From: Echinometra lucunter
Taxonomy: Eukaryota > Echinodermata > Echinoidea > Camarodonta > Echinometridae
Direction: 5' to 3'
DNA: 64,000 nt
Assembly: GCA_029962745.1 (NCBI GenBank)
Contig: CM057159.1
Location: forward strand, 29,765,640 to 29,829,639
Positions 47,147 to 59,800 of the stretch are shown piece after piece (within the stretch, counting starts at the first letter, position 1; each line of letters opens with the position of its first letter). The position numbers and the translations under genes are program-made. A model generated the notes under the pieces. It was not told the origin of the DNA and did no database searches. It saw nothing but the letters and a program-made list of their open reading frames with translations.

Positions 47147-49079
47147 TCATGTATTAGTAAGAAGTGAAAGCTCAGTGATGATACTGATCTCTTCAGGTGT
47201 TCTGATGTAGTGTTCCAGTTCAGAATCTGGAATGTCCTTCTCACTCAACTCAGGATTATTCATGCTTTCACTTGTTTCATGCCCAGATTTCATGACAGAG
47301 CTCTCTTCATCTGACAATAGGTCATCAAACTTTCTCTTCCTTACACTTGCTTCATACGCAGGAGGCATGAGGATGAAGTTATTCTCCTGGTTTTCGATAT
47401 CATCCAAGTCTTCTGGTGGTTCAAGATGAGACAAAAGGCCGTTCTTGTACTTGAGAATATCATCAAGGAAATACATCCAAGAGTTTCTCTTACTTAGGAT
47501 AGCCTTGGAAGCCCAAGGAATCTTTCCCATCATCTTTGTTATTGTTTTTGTCAGTTCCTTGTGCCGTTCCTTTGCCATTTCAGGAACTCTTTTGTTCAAG
47601 ACAGATTTTCCAAACTGTATTATTGATTTCTTGTGGTTTGAAGGAGTTGACGCTTGCCACACAATACAGCAGGAAGCCAGAACCAATGCATCAGCGCGAC
47701 GACCAGTGTTCAACCACAGTTCCTTGGCTAAGGAAATCACTTCCAGAGTTTTAGCCATTAATCTGTCATCAGTTACACCATACTCTTTCAAACATGTAGG
47801 AACATACTCCTCAATACTAACGGTATCTATCTTAATCTTCAACTCGTGAATCAACTCTTTACAGGTGCTCATCAACAGTTCCCTTGGAGTGTCAGTGATC
47901 CCAAGCAGATTGATGATCATAATTGGCCAACCATGCAGTCTGCATGTGATGTATACACACGACAAACACAGTGCTTTCTTACGCTCTTTATGCATGTTCT
48001 TGAAACGAGTATTACTAAAAGCTCTCTTGAAGAAAACTCCAGCCTCTTTGTGCATCTGCTTGTCTGCAATCTGCATGCTCTCACAAAGTTTATCGATGTA
48101 CTTTGTCCATTTATGGAGTACAGATTTGTAAAAGGCGGATGAATTGGCAAGGCGATAGTCCTGTTTCCCAAATGTAGGGTTAAATGAGCCTCCAGAATGA
48201 CAAGATTGGCTGTATTCATGAAAATCCTGTATCAAATATAGAAAAAAAAAATTGTTTCATTTTATCTAGAAACTATAACCCTTTAGTTTTTATAGTACAC
48301 AGTACTGAAAAGGATACTTTAGGTAAACAAGACATATCACTATAATTACTAAATTCAATGCACTCATCAATGCTGGAATATTCAAGACAGAATCCAACTC
48401 TTTTTTCCCTCTGATCTTTGTAATTTGTGGCTTTCTTCAGTTCAAACTGAACTTTATTTTCTTATGGGTAAATGATGGAGCATAACATACTCTAGAGGTA
48501 TTACCAACTAAGGTTTATCTCGTTAGTGCCAATTTTCAATCGAAAATTGCAGTATAATCTGAAAATCAGTATTTGGGTGAGAACAAGGTATTTCTCAAAT
48601 AAATACTGAACATGTTAAAGAAACTGAATATTTCACAATCATTAGTTGGTATGAAATCTCCAGTACTTCAAAGTTCAGTTCGAAAAATTAAAAAAATTAT
48701 TGCTCAATAATGTACTATGTTCAGTACATTTAATTACTTCACTTGGGATGAACACAAATTTTCTTTAAGTGCATTTCTGTGATGTCATCAGAAGCAAGGG
48801 CCAAAGGATGGTCTTATGAAATTCATAATTATAACATCATGTTTACTAAATTACAAGGAAATCCAGCATTTAATCAGGTCTCAGAATCCTCAGTAGTGTT
48901 CAGCCCATAGCATTCCAGGCAATTGATATTAACATCATGAATAAGAGAGATCTACCAACCCCTTCAGTTACATATGCTGTTGAGTCCTCTTGCACTTGAC
49001 CACAGCTAGTACACACCACCTGCCCTTCATCTCTAACAATGGCCGATTCTCCACAGTTCTTACACTTCTCACCTTCCAT
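47147..49079 (-). CDS. BRF2: BRF2, TFIIB-related subunit of TFIIIB (type-3 Pol III promoters)
   Basis: Two coding exons on minus: 49079 down to about 48960 and 48226 to 47147 (stop 47149-47147). Exon 1 encodes a TFIIB-type zinc ribbon with CKNC at residues 6-9 and CTSC at 23-26. Exon 2 (359 aa) holds two cyclin-like repeats (KALCLSCVYITCRLHGWP in the first, RADALVLASCCIVWQA in the second) and a C-terminal block DIPDSELEHYIRTPEEI, matching the conserved C-terminal motif of vertebrate BRF2. The total is about 399 aa (human 419). The exon 2 acceptor 'tttgatacag' is clear and requires a phase-0 donor. Candidates are GAAGGG/gttggt (48960) or TAT/gtaact (48972). The start chosen is the ATG just after an acceptor-like 'atcttcacag', so an upstream 5'UTR exon is likely. 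By homology it works with TBP and BDP1 at U6-type promoters. Confidence 0.93.
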
Positions 49080-49082
49080 GTC

Positions 49083-50595
49083 CTGTGAAGATAACATGAA
49101 AATATTTCATTGGGATGAATTAAATCAATAATTCATAATTTTATTCTAACGTCATACTAATTCATGTTTACAATCATTTATTAAAAGTATTGTCTTAAGG
49201 GCTTTTCTCATCTCCGGAGACGTCAATGTGACTGCCACAACTGATCAGTCTCAGCAGTCGCAGTCGGGAGACATCAACTACTCATTTTTCTTTGTATTTC
49301 TTCTTGATTTCCTTTGTATTTCACTTCAATTGCCAAATAAAATAATAATAATAATAATAATAATAAAAATGGCTTGCTCTCACCAAGGTGCCACTTCCAG
49401 GAGACACCTCGGAGTTGTCTCCAGGCAAGGTGACAAAAATTTGCCCAGAAGTCACCGCGAGTCTCACATTGTCTATTCTTATAAACAAACACTGTCACAG
49501 AGCAGTCATCATACCATCATCTCCATCACCATCAGCATTATTTCAGCATTATCTCCCTGAGGGTGAGCTAGCTACACCTCTACCTTTTCAGATTTAACTA
49601 TTGACTTAATAGTTCTTTCATTTCATCTAGTATACACACCCTGTTCATTCTTGATCACAATAATAATATTCCAACAACAAAGAGAAGATGATAATTTTGC
49701 ATGATGATGATGATGATGTTTACTAATAATCAATAATTAAAATACCGGTAGACAGAGTATGCAGCCATAGATCTACACGTGTGTCTACTCTTTACCTTAC
49801 CCTTTACGGCCTCACGCCTGTGGCTGTATCCACAGCATCAACTGAGGATACAGCCACACACGTCTCAATTTCCAATGCGGCATTATACTCTGTGCCGCCG
49901 CAGCTATTGCTAGCTCACTGAACAAGCAATGTGTCACTACCTGGACTAGCAAGTTTGTTGACACATAATACTGATATTGATATTGATACTGAGTATTTAT
50001 TGTCCATATTACATGGAAATTTGTTTTTCACTGGTATCAAATCATTTAACAATTCATGTTGCAATACTTCCATCATGAAGGTTTCATTTCACGTACATAC
50101 AAACAACCGGCAAGCAGGTGACAATGAAATGTGACCAGGCACCACAAAACCACCAAAAATTCACACTGTCATGACTGTGTGATTTTCAATTAGATCTAGA
50201 CTAGTCTAGGTCTAGAGTCTAGACTAGAGCTCAATAAAGGTGTTTTTGGTTTGCATGGTTAAATTTTAGTTGTGGGTATTTCCTGTCAGGGGATATGTTT
50301 TTCCAAAGGTCCTTAATTCAAAGACACTTCAATCGCCCGGCCAGTTAATGCAGAGTCGCTGAGGTCGAATTCAGCGAGACGGGTGGGGGAAGACCCGGCT
50401 AAAAATAAATGAGGCAACGGGAAAGATGACGGTACGGTATACCGGTACAATTGTATCAGAGAAGTATCTTGTATAAAATTGAATAAGCATTATCACATGA
50501 AAAACGATTAGACGTATACATGCAAACAGACATGAATATGGACGGATTAATCTTTTTTCATTCATTAAAAGAAAATAATTGAATATTTCACTTAC
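49083..50595 (-). other. Probable 5'UTR intron of BRF2
   Basis: The acceptor 'ttatcttcacag' at 49083 directly precedes GACATGGAAGG. A donor 'gtaagt' on minus at about 50595 lies next to CpG-containing sequence. Inside are an ATA microsatellite (about 49341-49366), an ATG microsatellite (about 49704-49717) and the hairpin at 49752-49902. The exon join is inference. Confidence 0.45.
49752..49902. repeat. Nested hairpin (foldback element)
   Basis: The inner arms 'tgtggctgtatcc' and 'ggatacagccaca' are perfect 13-base complements at about 49819-49857. The outer arms 'acagagtatgcagcc' and 'ggcattatactctgt' also pair with small gaps. It is probably a short MITE within the BRF2 5' intron. Confidence 0.6.
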
Positions 50596-50760
50596 TAAAA
50601 TAAATTTATCGTAGCTGATGGGTCGCTGAATCGTTTTCCTGACGACAAACTAACTGCAAGTACATGTTAGTCGAAGAGGGCGTACGTCACGCTACGACGA
50701 AAACGCTGAAGAAATCGTTCAACTTTGGAAGAGTACGTAATTATTTCTGTATGGTATCTT
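50596..50760 (-). promoter_or_regulatory. Probable BRF2 first exon and promoter region
   Basis: CpG-containing sequence ('gcgtacgtcacgctacgacg') just upstream, on minus, of the donor at 50595. The 'tacgtcac' resembles a CRE/ATF site. No TATA box is evident. The assignment rests on position and composition only. Confidence 0.35.
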
Positions 50761-50826
50761 TAACGGAATGTGAAATACAGCACAGGACGAAAACAAGATT
50801 CCGACCAGGGTTGTGATAAAAACGGC

Positions 50827-50888
50827 TTTTTTTTTTTTTTTTTAAGAAAAGAAAAAAAAGAAAAAGAAAAAAAAGAAAAAAAAAAAAC
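50827..50888. repeat. T-run followed by A/G purine tract
   Basis: A T run of about 18 bases followed by 'aagaaaagaaaaaaaagaaa' and similar. It may be an old poly-A tail or simple repeat. Confidence 0.85.
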
Positions 50889-51430
50889 TTTTCCAAAACA
50901 TTTGGAATCGCTTATTTTTTTTTTTTTATTAACGCATAAGCACTTTCAATGTAGGTGTTTTCTGAGCAGTGTTTGCACTTTTCAATAGTATAAGCCTTTT
51001 ATGATATACCTTTTTCAAACCATAAAAGGGGAGACACATGTTTTAGATTAAAGAAATAATTTGTCAGTGTGAATTACTTCGACCTAACAACCCAAAAGTA
51101 TGATCACTGTGTCTCTTCATAATGATGCGCACAAAATAGTTCAAAGTGGGATATAGAGTTTTCATGATGACATTTCACCTTTCACCTACTCCATCGAAAA
51201 TCTATAATCAAAGTTGTCCCACTATATACTACCAGGAGACTGAAATTCAAAGCTACAATAGTACTTAACTAGAAAAATATTAAATTTCATGCTGCATGAC
51301 CTATATGACCTTTGATCTTTGAACTACTTCAATTATCGGTCTCATGCCACTGGCTGAGCAGGTAATGCAAGATTTTTTTTTTTTTTCTTCTTCTTCTTCA
51401 CTGGTACTGTAATAAGCACTTAATCATATA

Positions 51431-51610
51431 CAGTGGAAACTCGGTATAAAGAGATCTGATATAACAATATTCCCGATATAACAAGGTAATATTTCGGTCC
51501 CAGCTTTTTATAATATTCTTTTGGGTTTTTTTTTAACCCTGATATAACGAGATTCTATAACAAGGTAATTTTGATGGTCCAAAGGACTTTGTTATACCGA
51601 GTTTCCACTG
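51431..51610. mobile_element. pogo/Tigger-like MITE with TA target
   Basis: CAGTGGAAACTCGGTATAA and its complement TTATACCGAGTTTCCACTG form the ends, with TA on each side. The inside repeats 'gatataacaaggtaat'-type motifs in both orientations. End sequence and TA target fit the pogo branch of Tc1/mariner. No transposase. Confidence 0.85.
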
Positions 51611-52263
51611 TATGTGCCCCCCCCCCAAAAAAAAAAAAAAAGAAGCGATTTAAACATGAAAAAAAAAACTAACACTAGAATGAGCAATTGCAAATGAATC
51701 AACCACACATAAGTCTATGAATGTTTTTTTTTTTAATCCTGGGATTAAAAACACGTGTCAACCCTAGTTCTGACTAGACTCTGGGTAGTAAATACGAGCT
51801 ACCTTATTTGAAGGGGCGAGGGGCTATCCCCTCCCCCCCCCCCCCCCCCCCTTCGACTCACAACACAAGTAAATTGAAAAATAAGTAGACGTTTTTAAAG
51901 CTGCCTGTCAAAGAAGGTAGAAAATTAGACATAATTTTGATTGGAAAAAGTTGACATTGAGCTGTATTCGGTTGATGCCACTTTAGTTTGGATTAAATTT
52001 TCGCTTAAATCTAACTGCATTTGGTTAGGGTAGGCCCAGGTCTGTTGATTGCATCGAATAATCCTGAGTACCTCATTGTAATCTTACTTGATACAACTTT
52101 AATGTATAATAACAGTACACAGTGTACATAAGAAAATTATCAAATTATTCATAGTGACGTTGGTGGAGTCAGGGGCAAGTCCCCCCACCTCTCGAGTCCG
52201 TCTTCTAATAAGTTCTGTAAGTATTGTAGGATATATTTGGCTGTGGTTTGCATTTTCATACTC

Positions 52264-52267
52264 TTAG

Positions 52268-52315
<48 letters not shown>

Positions 52316-52316
52316 C
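52264..52316. repeat. (CT)n microsatellite
   Basis: Near-perfect CT repeat of about 50 bases, with one 'tatctct' interruption, between BRF2 and the membrane-protein gene. Confidence 0.95.
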
Positions 52317-52624
52317 ATGCCCCACTCACTCCCTCTAGCTCTCAAATCAAACACCCCGTAGAAGTTTTAATGAATTAATTCCGTACAGGACTGCAGTCGA
52401 ATTCCGTTTTTATTAAGCAAGGCATGCTAATGATTATAGGAATAGATTAAGATAATTATCAAATTCCTTCATGATGTAGACAGAGCGGCAAGGGGAATAA
52501 GGTACACGTACATCCCCCCCCCCCCCACCCTTCGCCTTACAATTATTTCGTGAGTTTACCTTGTGATGAATCGTCTTCAGTCTATCGAGGAAAACAAAAA
52601 CGCACCTTAATTTTCATCCAAGAT

Positions 52625-52722
52625 AAGTGTACAAGATTGATCATGATCATCAAAAGGAAAATTATCACAACTGCAAGCCTAACAAGATTGATCATGATCA
52701 TCAAAGGAAAGTTATCACTCTT
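52625..52722. repeat. Short two-copy tandem duplication
   Basis: 'agattgatcatgatcatcaa' followed by 'aaggaaaattatcac' occurs twice about 54 bp apart. Confidence 0.8.
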
Positions 52723-53139
52723 CAGGAGTAAGATTGATGCTAACAATAACAATCTTCTGATTTGTAATCATCCACAAAATACAGCTGTGAGTTATTAGCA
52801 AACACTTTAGGTAGAATATTTATTATAATCTCTTTCCTCCTCATCTTTCTGCAGTTCTCTTCCTCCTATCTTATTCATCTCAATCTTACCATAAATCATC
52901 ATAATGTGGACAACGTTAAGTTTATAAATAAAACTAAATTAAACAGAAACAAAGCAGAAAATAAATAATAAATAATATGATGATAAGTATCCCACAATAA
53001 TATATTTGTCTGGTTGTCAGAGATGTTTCCTTCCTGGGTTACTTCTACTCAAGCACTTTTTTTTCTGAACACTGCTGAATGATAAACATGATCGTATAAT
53101 TTGGATATATGAATTATTATACATGTACATGCATCTTGG

Positions 53140-53320
53140 ATTCATCTCTTTCTCTTTCTTTCCTTTTCCTTCTTTTCTTCCATCTTTCCCATATCTTCCT
53201 TCACTTTCATTCTTTTGTTTATTCTTTCATTTTCTTCCTTTCCTTTTCATTCTTTTTTTTCCTCATTATCTTCTTTTCTTCCTCCTTTTTCCCTTTCCTT
53301 CTTTCCTATTTCTTTTTATC
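53140..53320. repeat. Pyrimidine-rich strand-asymmetric tract
   Basis: About 180 bases are almost entirely C/T on the plus strand ('ttctttccttttccttcttt'). This opens all three plus frames as Phe/Ser/Leu-rich strings with no family. Confidence 0.85.
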
Positions 53321-53488
53321 AATGCATCTATTATATTTTGCAAGAGACCTCTTGTTTGTATTCTTTTTCTTTTCAAAGTTTATGTAGCTTTATAATGTCA
53401 AATAATAACCGTTTATTGTCATACCTTTTTAATCTTAATCTGCCAATGTTCTGATGTGTTTCGATAATTATAACGTGCAATTTCGATG

Positions 53489-53899
<411 letters not shown>

Positions 53900-56800
53900 C
53901 TATGATTTGTGAATGGTTGCAGAATAATTATAGCTCTCCAGGGACGATTTTAGAGAAGACATTGTCAATCCAGATCCGGGATGCCTGGTGATCTCGAAGC
54001 TCTTTGGCGTATTTGATGCATGTACGTCCAAGACAAGATACCCATCTTCATCCATCAAGCTCACCTCATGGCCTCCCCCATATGCATGATATGAGGTCTT
54101 AGATTTGACATCGCTTGGTTTATTAGGATAATCATCTGGATAAGCCCTCCCTCTTTTATGAATTCGATCACTTGCTTCTCCGCAGACATTATAAAGATGC
54201 TCATCTGCAGCTGCTAGATTCTATTAAGTAAGAAAGAAAGCAATGTTATTTTTTAGATGTTATCTTTTAATCAATCAAACATTATTCATCATTCTCTGCA
54301 ATCCAGTCTTTGACTGCCTTGTTGTGTTTATCAGAATAAATCATGCAATTCTATTCAGTTCAATTCAATTCAATTAACATTGCGTGTACTTTGATTATAA
54401 ACCAAAAATGCACGTACTTTCGCTGTCTTATGTCGGACTGCATACATTTTGAATGAACGTGAGGACATTAGCCTACTGATGATAGCTAGTAAACGTGAAA
54501 TATTCTCTTAGTATGATAAAGTCAAAATAAGCAAGAGGAAGAGAAGAGAGTTGAAAGGAGACACCAGTGACTAGAAAATAAAACTAGGGGTGTTTCACAA
54601 AGATTTGTTTGACTTAAAATCATGCGTATAAGTACAAAATTATGCTGATTTTTTTTTTAAACCCAAAGAGCGATTTCGTGAAACAGACTTAGCAAGTCAC
54701 TAAGTTGGACTTTGCGAATATCGCGCGTATACATAGGCCTAAGTTTGTTTGGCTAGATTTAAGTGCAATCTTTGTGAAACACCCCCTGGGAGTGAAAGTT
54801 GACTAATATAAACGGTGAAAGTTTTAAGTTGAGGCCGCCTACTGTGAGCTGTACTAGAAGGACTTTAACGCCCTTTTCTCTCTCCCCCCCCCCCCCCCCA
54901 CCTTTCAGAAAAAAGAGCATTCATCACGCAGTAACATGGCCATACGCATGCAGTGGGCCTGGGGGGCAACTGCCCAAAATTTTCAAGACTTACATTTTTT
55001 TTACTGAATTATTTTTTAAAATTCCACCAAAAGTGTGCACCAGAACCTTCAATTCCAATTTAAAACATGCAAAAGCGCCCTCATGACCAGCTCGGTCGCT
55101 TCGCTCCCTCGCTTTTATGCTTCTTCGAATATTTTACGTATTCTTGGCCCCCCACCCGGAAATAATTTCTGCGTACGGCCCTGCGCTGTAATCAACGTTC
55201 ATCATTTCAAAGATTGCTATTTGTTTCACCTTGTTTTCAACTTGCTGCGTTTCCTTTTCAACGTTCTTCTCCAAAAAGCTCCGATCGGGAGAGGGGGTGT
55301 CCCTGGTTGGAGGATCTCCAGGCAGATTAACCGTCGCCTCTCTTCGAATAATTTTTCGTAGCAGCACACAACCAATTATGAGGCAAACATTAAAAGCCAT
55401 GCAGGCACCGAAAATGACCAAGAAGATAGGAATGATAGAATTTCCTGGCTCGTTTGTCGTGTTTGTAGGTCCTACAAACGGCAATGGTAATAGTTCGGAT
55501 CATTGATAAGGCTTGGAAACATAAATTATTACAATTTATACAGGGGCGGCGCTACAGGGGGCAGGGGCGGCCGCCCCTATGATTTTAAAGTCAGAAAAAA
55601 AGAAGAAAAGGAAGGAGAAGAAGAAGAAGAAGAAGAAAAAGAAGAAGAAGAAGGGAGAAGAGTATATGGGAAAGAAAGGGCAGGGTCACTGTATAACAAT
55701 AATAATAATAATAATATAATATGCAACATTTATATAGCGCTTAATACAAATGTTTCTGCATATCATTGTATGCAACTATATAATAGTCCTATTTGTTCCT
55801 TGTGGGTTATCTTGTCCCCCCCCCCCCCCACCCATCAAAATAACCTGGCGCCACCCCTGAATTTGTCCATGAACTTTTTATACATCACATAAAACACAAC
55901 ATGCCTATTTGGTTAGTGTTTTTGTTCCAACTTTCCCTATTCTCTGTCATGTCTTTATGCCTGACTAATTGAGAGTTAGTGCAGCCTCGGCTTTTAAGGG
56001 CGCCGGAGGGGAGGCGGAAGGACGGTCGCCCCCAAACGAGAAAGAGGAGGGACAAAACGCATTTCGCCCCATCCCAAAAATAATAATTATGATAGTTCAG
56101 CAGCAAAGGGTAAAAAGAAGATGGTACTATTTTCTTTCATTTTTTTAGCCAAAGACGAAAAGTCAAAGAGAGAAAACATGATGATATTTCATTCAAAGAA
56201 CAAGGGGAAATAGAATTAAGTTTTTATGTTTTATAGGAATGAGCCCCTAAAAAAGTTGAGCCCCTGGGATGTTTGTTCCCCTTAACCCCCCCCCCCCCTC
56301 CCCTCCATCCCAAACTACTTCCAGCGCACCTGTCCGCCTGACTAGTTTCAGGTGCAGCATGGATAAGACGCAACCATAATAATTTAGGCAACTACACGTC
56401 CGTGCAAAACAATACTGGTAATCTTGAGATTATTTTTCGGAAAAGAAGCAAACATCCTCAAACGAAGGCCATCGAGTAGTTTTTCCATGCCCTCGGGTCT
56501 GGCACGTTTTTAAAAAAACTGTTCATTAATTTTTTATCTAATTTCTTTTAAACGCCCTCATATACGCTACACACTAGAAATCCTGTGTGGATCTGATTGT
56601 AAATGTGGCATTACTTTTTGAACTTAGATTTCTTTAGTTAATTCTGTGTCTTTTCTTCTTGAATTTAGATAGATCTATGGTTACTTATTAGAAAAAAAAA
56701 AACCTTTTGGTATCCAAATTCCTCACTTTCTCATATTTTTCTCTCCATTTTTCCTTTCTCTATCTTTCCTACTCTCTCTATACACCTCTTTTTGATTGCA

Positions 56801-59800
56801 TTATACTTTCGTATGGCCGAAAGGCTTTCCTAATTCTAATTGCCGATGCTTATGACGTCAAGTTACTAATATTTTTAATCATTAAAACATCCCCCTATAT
56901 AAATAAGAGCAGCAAAGTTGACCTAAAATAAATGGATTTTGAGGAGATAAAGACCCTGGCGGCAGTCAGCTAGGTGGCGGCAGTCAGCTAGGTGGCGGCA
57001 GTCAGCTAGGTGGCGGCAGTCAGCTAGGTGGCGGCAGTCAGCTAGGTGGCGGCAGTCAGCTAGGTGGCGGCAGTCAGCTAGGTGGCGGCAGTCAGCTAGG
57101 TGGCGGCAGTCAGCTAGGTGGCGGCAGTCAGCTAGGTGGCGGCAGTCAGCTAGGTGGCGGCAGTCAGCTAGGTGGCGGCAGTCAGCTAGGTGGCGGCAGT
57201 CAGCTAGGTGGCGGCAGTCAGCTAGGTGGCGGCAGTCAGCTAGGTGGCGGCAGTCAGCTAGGTGGCGGCAGTCAGCTAGGTGGCGGCAGTCAGCTAGGTG
57301 GCGGCAGTCAGCTAGGTGGCGGCAGTCAGCTAGGTGGCGGCAGTCAGCTAGGTGGCGGCAGTCAGCTAGGTGGCGGCAGTCAGCTAGGTGGCGGCAGTCA
57401 GCGTAGGCTGGCGCAGGATGCGTTGCGCACCCCACTCTGTCCAATTTTCTTCAATATTTACCATACTTCTATATTTTTCTGTAGTTTTTAATTTACCCTT
57501 CTCTTCTTTTTTTTACTTCAGTCCCACCTACACGTTTAGGCCTAGGTGCATGCTTCTATTATGCTGCTCACAAAAACTAAATGCCCTTCTGCACTCCTTC
57601 TCCCTTCATACAAAAGCAGGCTATCTTTCGTTGTGTTATCCTTGGTATTCTATAGTTGCTTTAAAAAGGCCACTGACATCTTTGGAAAAAAAACCTCAAT
57701 CATTATTTGGCCCTAATCTCATGTGCTTATGAACAAGAATGTGACCTATAGAAATTGCAGCCTATATTGACGATAGAGACGAATAGACTGCGAAGTTCAC
57801 TTCATTGATACTATTTCGGAGACGCCCTTAGAAAAAAGAAACTCTGTTTATCTCTGCAGTCTGAAGAGAGAGAGAGAGAGAGAGAGAGGGAGAGCGATGG
57901 AGAGAGAGAGAGGGGGAGAGCGATGGAGAGGACACTGTTTACAGTACGTAGTGATAATAGACCTGTTCAGTTTTGATGCTGTTTTTTATTGTAGTGCTTG
58001 AATTGGAGGCTTCAAGCATGCCTAACAAAAGCACTAAAATGTCAACGCACCTGACTCATTGCATAACCTTTTGAATCACCTTTTCTCCTGTTTTGGAAGC
58101 CCCCCCCCCCCCCCTTCCCCTAGTAATGGCTGATCTAAACTACAGTGTTCTGAAACCGAATTTATAAGCACATGATGAATCTTACAGAAAATATGGCAGG
58201 GTTATTTTTATTGTAAAAGGACAAATCTTAATGAACAAGAAGAGATAGCCTGTATTGAGATTCGAGGCATGATATTTGATTTGGAAAAAAAAACACATAA
58301 ACATGCAGATAAAGAGAGAGCGAAGGAGGCGGGATGGAGCGGGAGAGCTAGCAAAACATGCAAAAGGTGATACTTCGTGGAAAAGATGTTGAATTATGCC
58401 TCTGTTAGTTACATACATGATATTTCCCTATATATGAAAAATGAATGGGCGTGCAGACTTTGATGCCCTGTATGAAAATCATCTTGGTAAGAGACTAATA
58501 GGAAGCATTATATAGTCGTTTTATGTGGGGTTTCTTGAATGGGGGGGGGGGGGGTTATGCTCTGAAATAGATTCAAGCTCTTATTGATACTCCTTTCTTG
58601 TATTATTATGTCGGAATATTTCAGCTCAGTGGAACTGAAATCATTTAAACATCTTTTTTTTTTTTTTTACGTGTCAAGCGATATATTTTAACGTGCTATA
58701 CAAACATGGTACAGAATTCTGTTCTCACTTCATCAATGCTTCCCAGGGAGTGGAGAAGGTGCATACACTGTGTGAGGACAAGCGAATCGGATGAATGGGG
58801 CACTGGTATTTTGCGCTTAGAGACCTTCGGAAATGTAATGGGCACTATGAAAATCCGAAATGAATATTATTACGATGCCAGTAATTTTCCAAGCATAATT
58901 CTTTTACCATCATTCTGGTACAAAACGTACTACGGAAGAGGTCAGAGTAACATATCTTGATTAATCAAATCCCTTCACTATAGCCAATACAAAGACTCTG
59001 TGAACTTTACCTATTCAATGTCATTAAAGAGTCATCAACCTGGGTAATAAAGGAGGAGCTCCAGTGCGAAAAACCCTAAAGCCTTACGTAATTCGTGACA
59101 AAGCAGGAATGTGACCTATACAACATGTAAAAGATGGAGCTTTTGTTGACCGATGATAAAATGTGAATATCCATTCACTGATGTTATGTCGGGGATGCAT
59201 ACAGAACAGAATTCTTTCATCATCCCCAATTCTTCGCGAAATGCATGTGCTTGATTTGAGAGAGCGAGAGAGAAAGAGCGAGAGAGAGATCGAGATCATG
59301 CCTATCCATTCATAATTGGCACTATGATTATGACGGACACTAAACAACCCCTCATTCTACCCTTCACAATGGTTCTGGTAGTCAAAAGAACATCCTTCAC
59401 TGCTACTATCTAAAATATGTGGAACAGGTGTAGCATGCATATTCACCAAGAACTACTGATTAAACATAATAGTGAAGGGATGTTCTTTTGACTACCCGAA
59501 CCACTGTGAAGGGCAGAATGAGAGGTTGTTTATTTTGTCCACTTTCTTTGTCGGTCATGTTCATAGTGTGGCATGTTATTGAAGTTTGCATGGGTTCTTG
59601 GTCAATTTATTGGTTACAATTAAAAGTAGAGTTGTGTCCCACAGAAAATTCCACCTTCTAGCTATAAAAGAAATGTTATTTGTCCTCAAAGTACATTCAA
59701 GCAATATAAGATGTTTGACTAATTCAGCACTTCTCGCTGGTCCAATTTTTTACTGTCCTAAACCATCCTATTTCAAATATTACAAGCGAGGGAGGCGAGA

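Noticed and set aside
47445..47849. 134-codon plus-strand frame
   Set aside because: It is the antisense shadow of BRF2 exon 2, which has clear homology on minus.
53109..53454. Overlapping Phe/Ser/Leu-rich frames in three phases
   Set aside because: All three plus frames are open because the tract is nearly pure pyrimidine.
56923..57444. 173-codon minus-strand frame encoding (DCRHLA)n
   Set aside because: It is wholly an 18 bp tandem repeat read in a frame kept open by unit length; no start context, splice sites or family.
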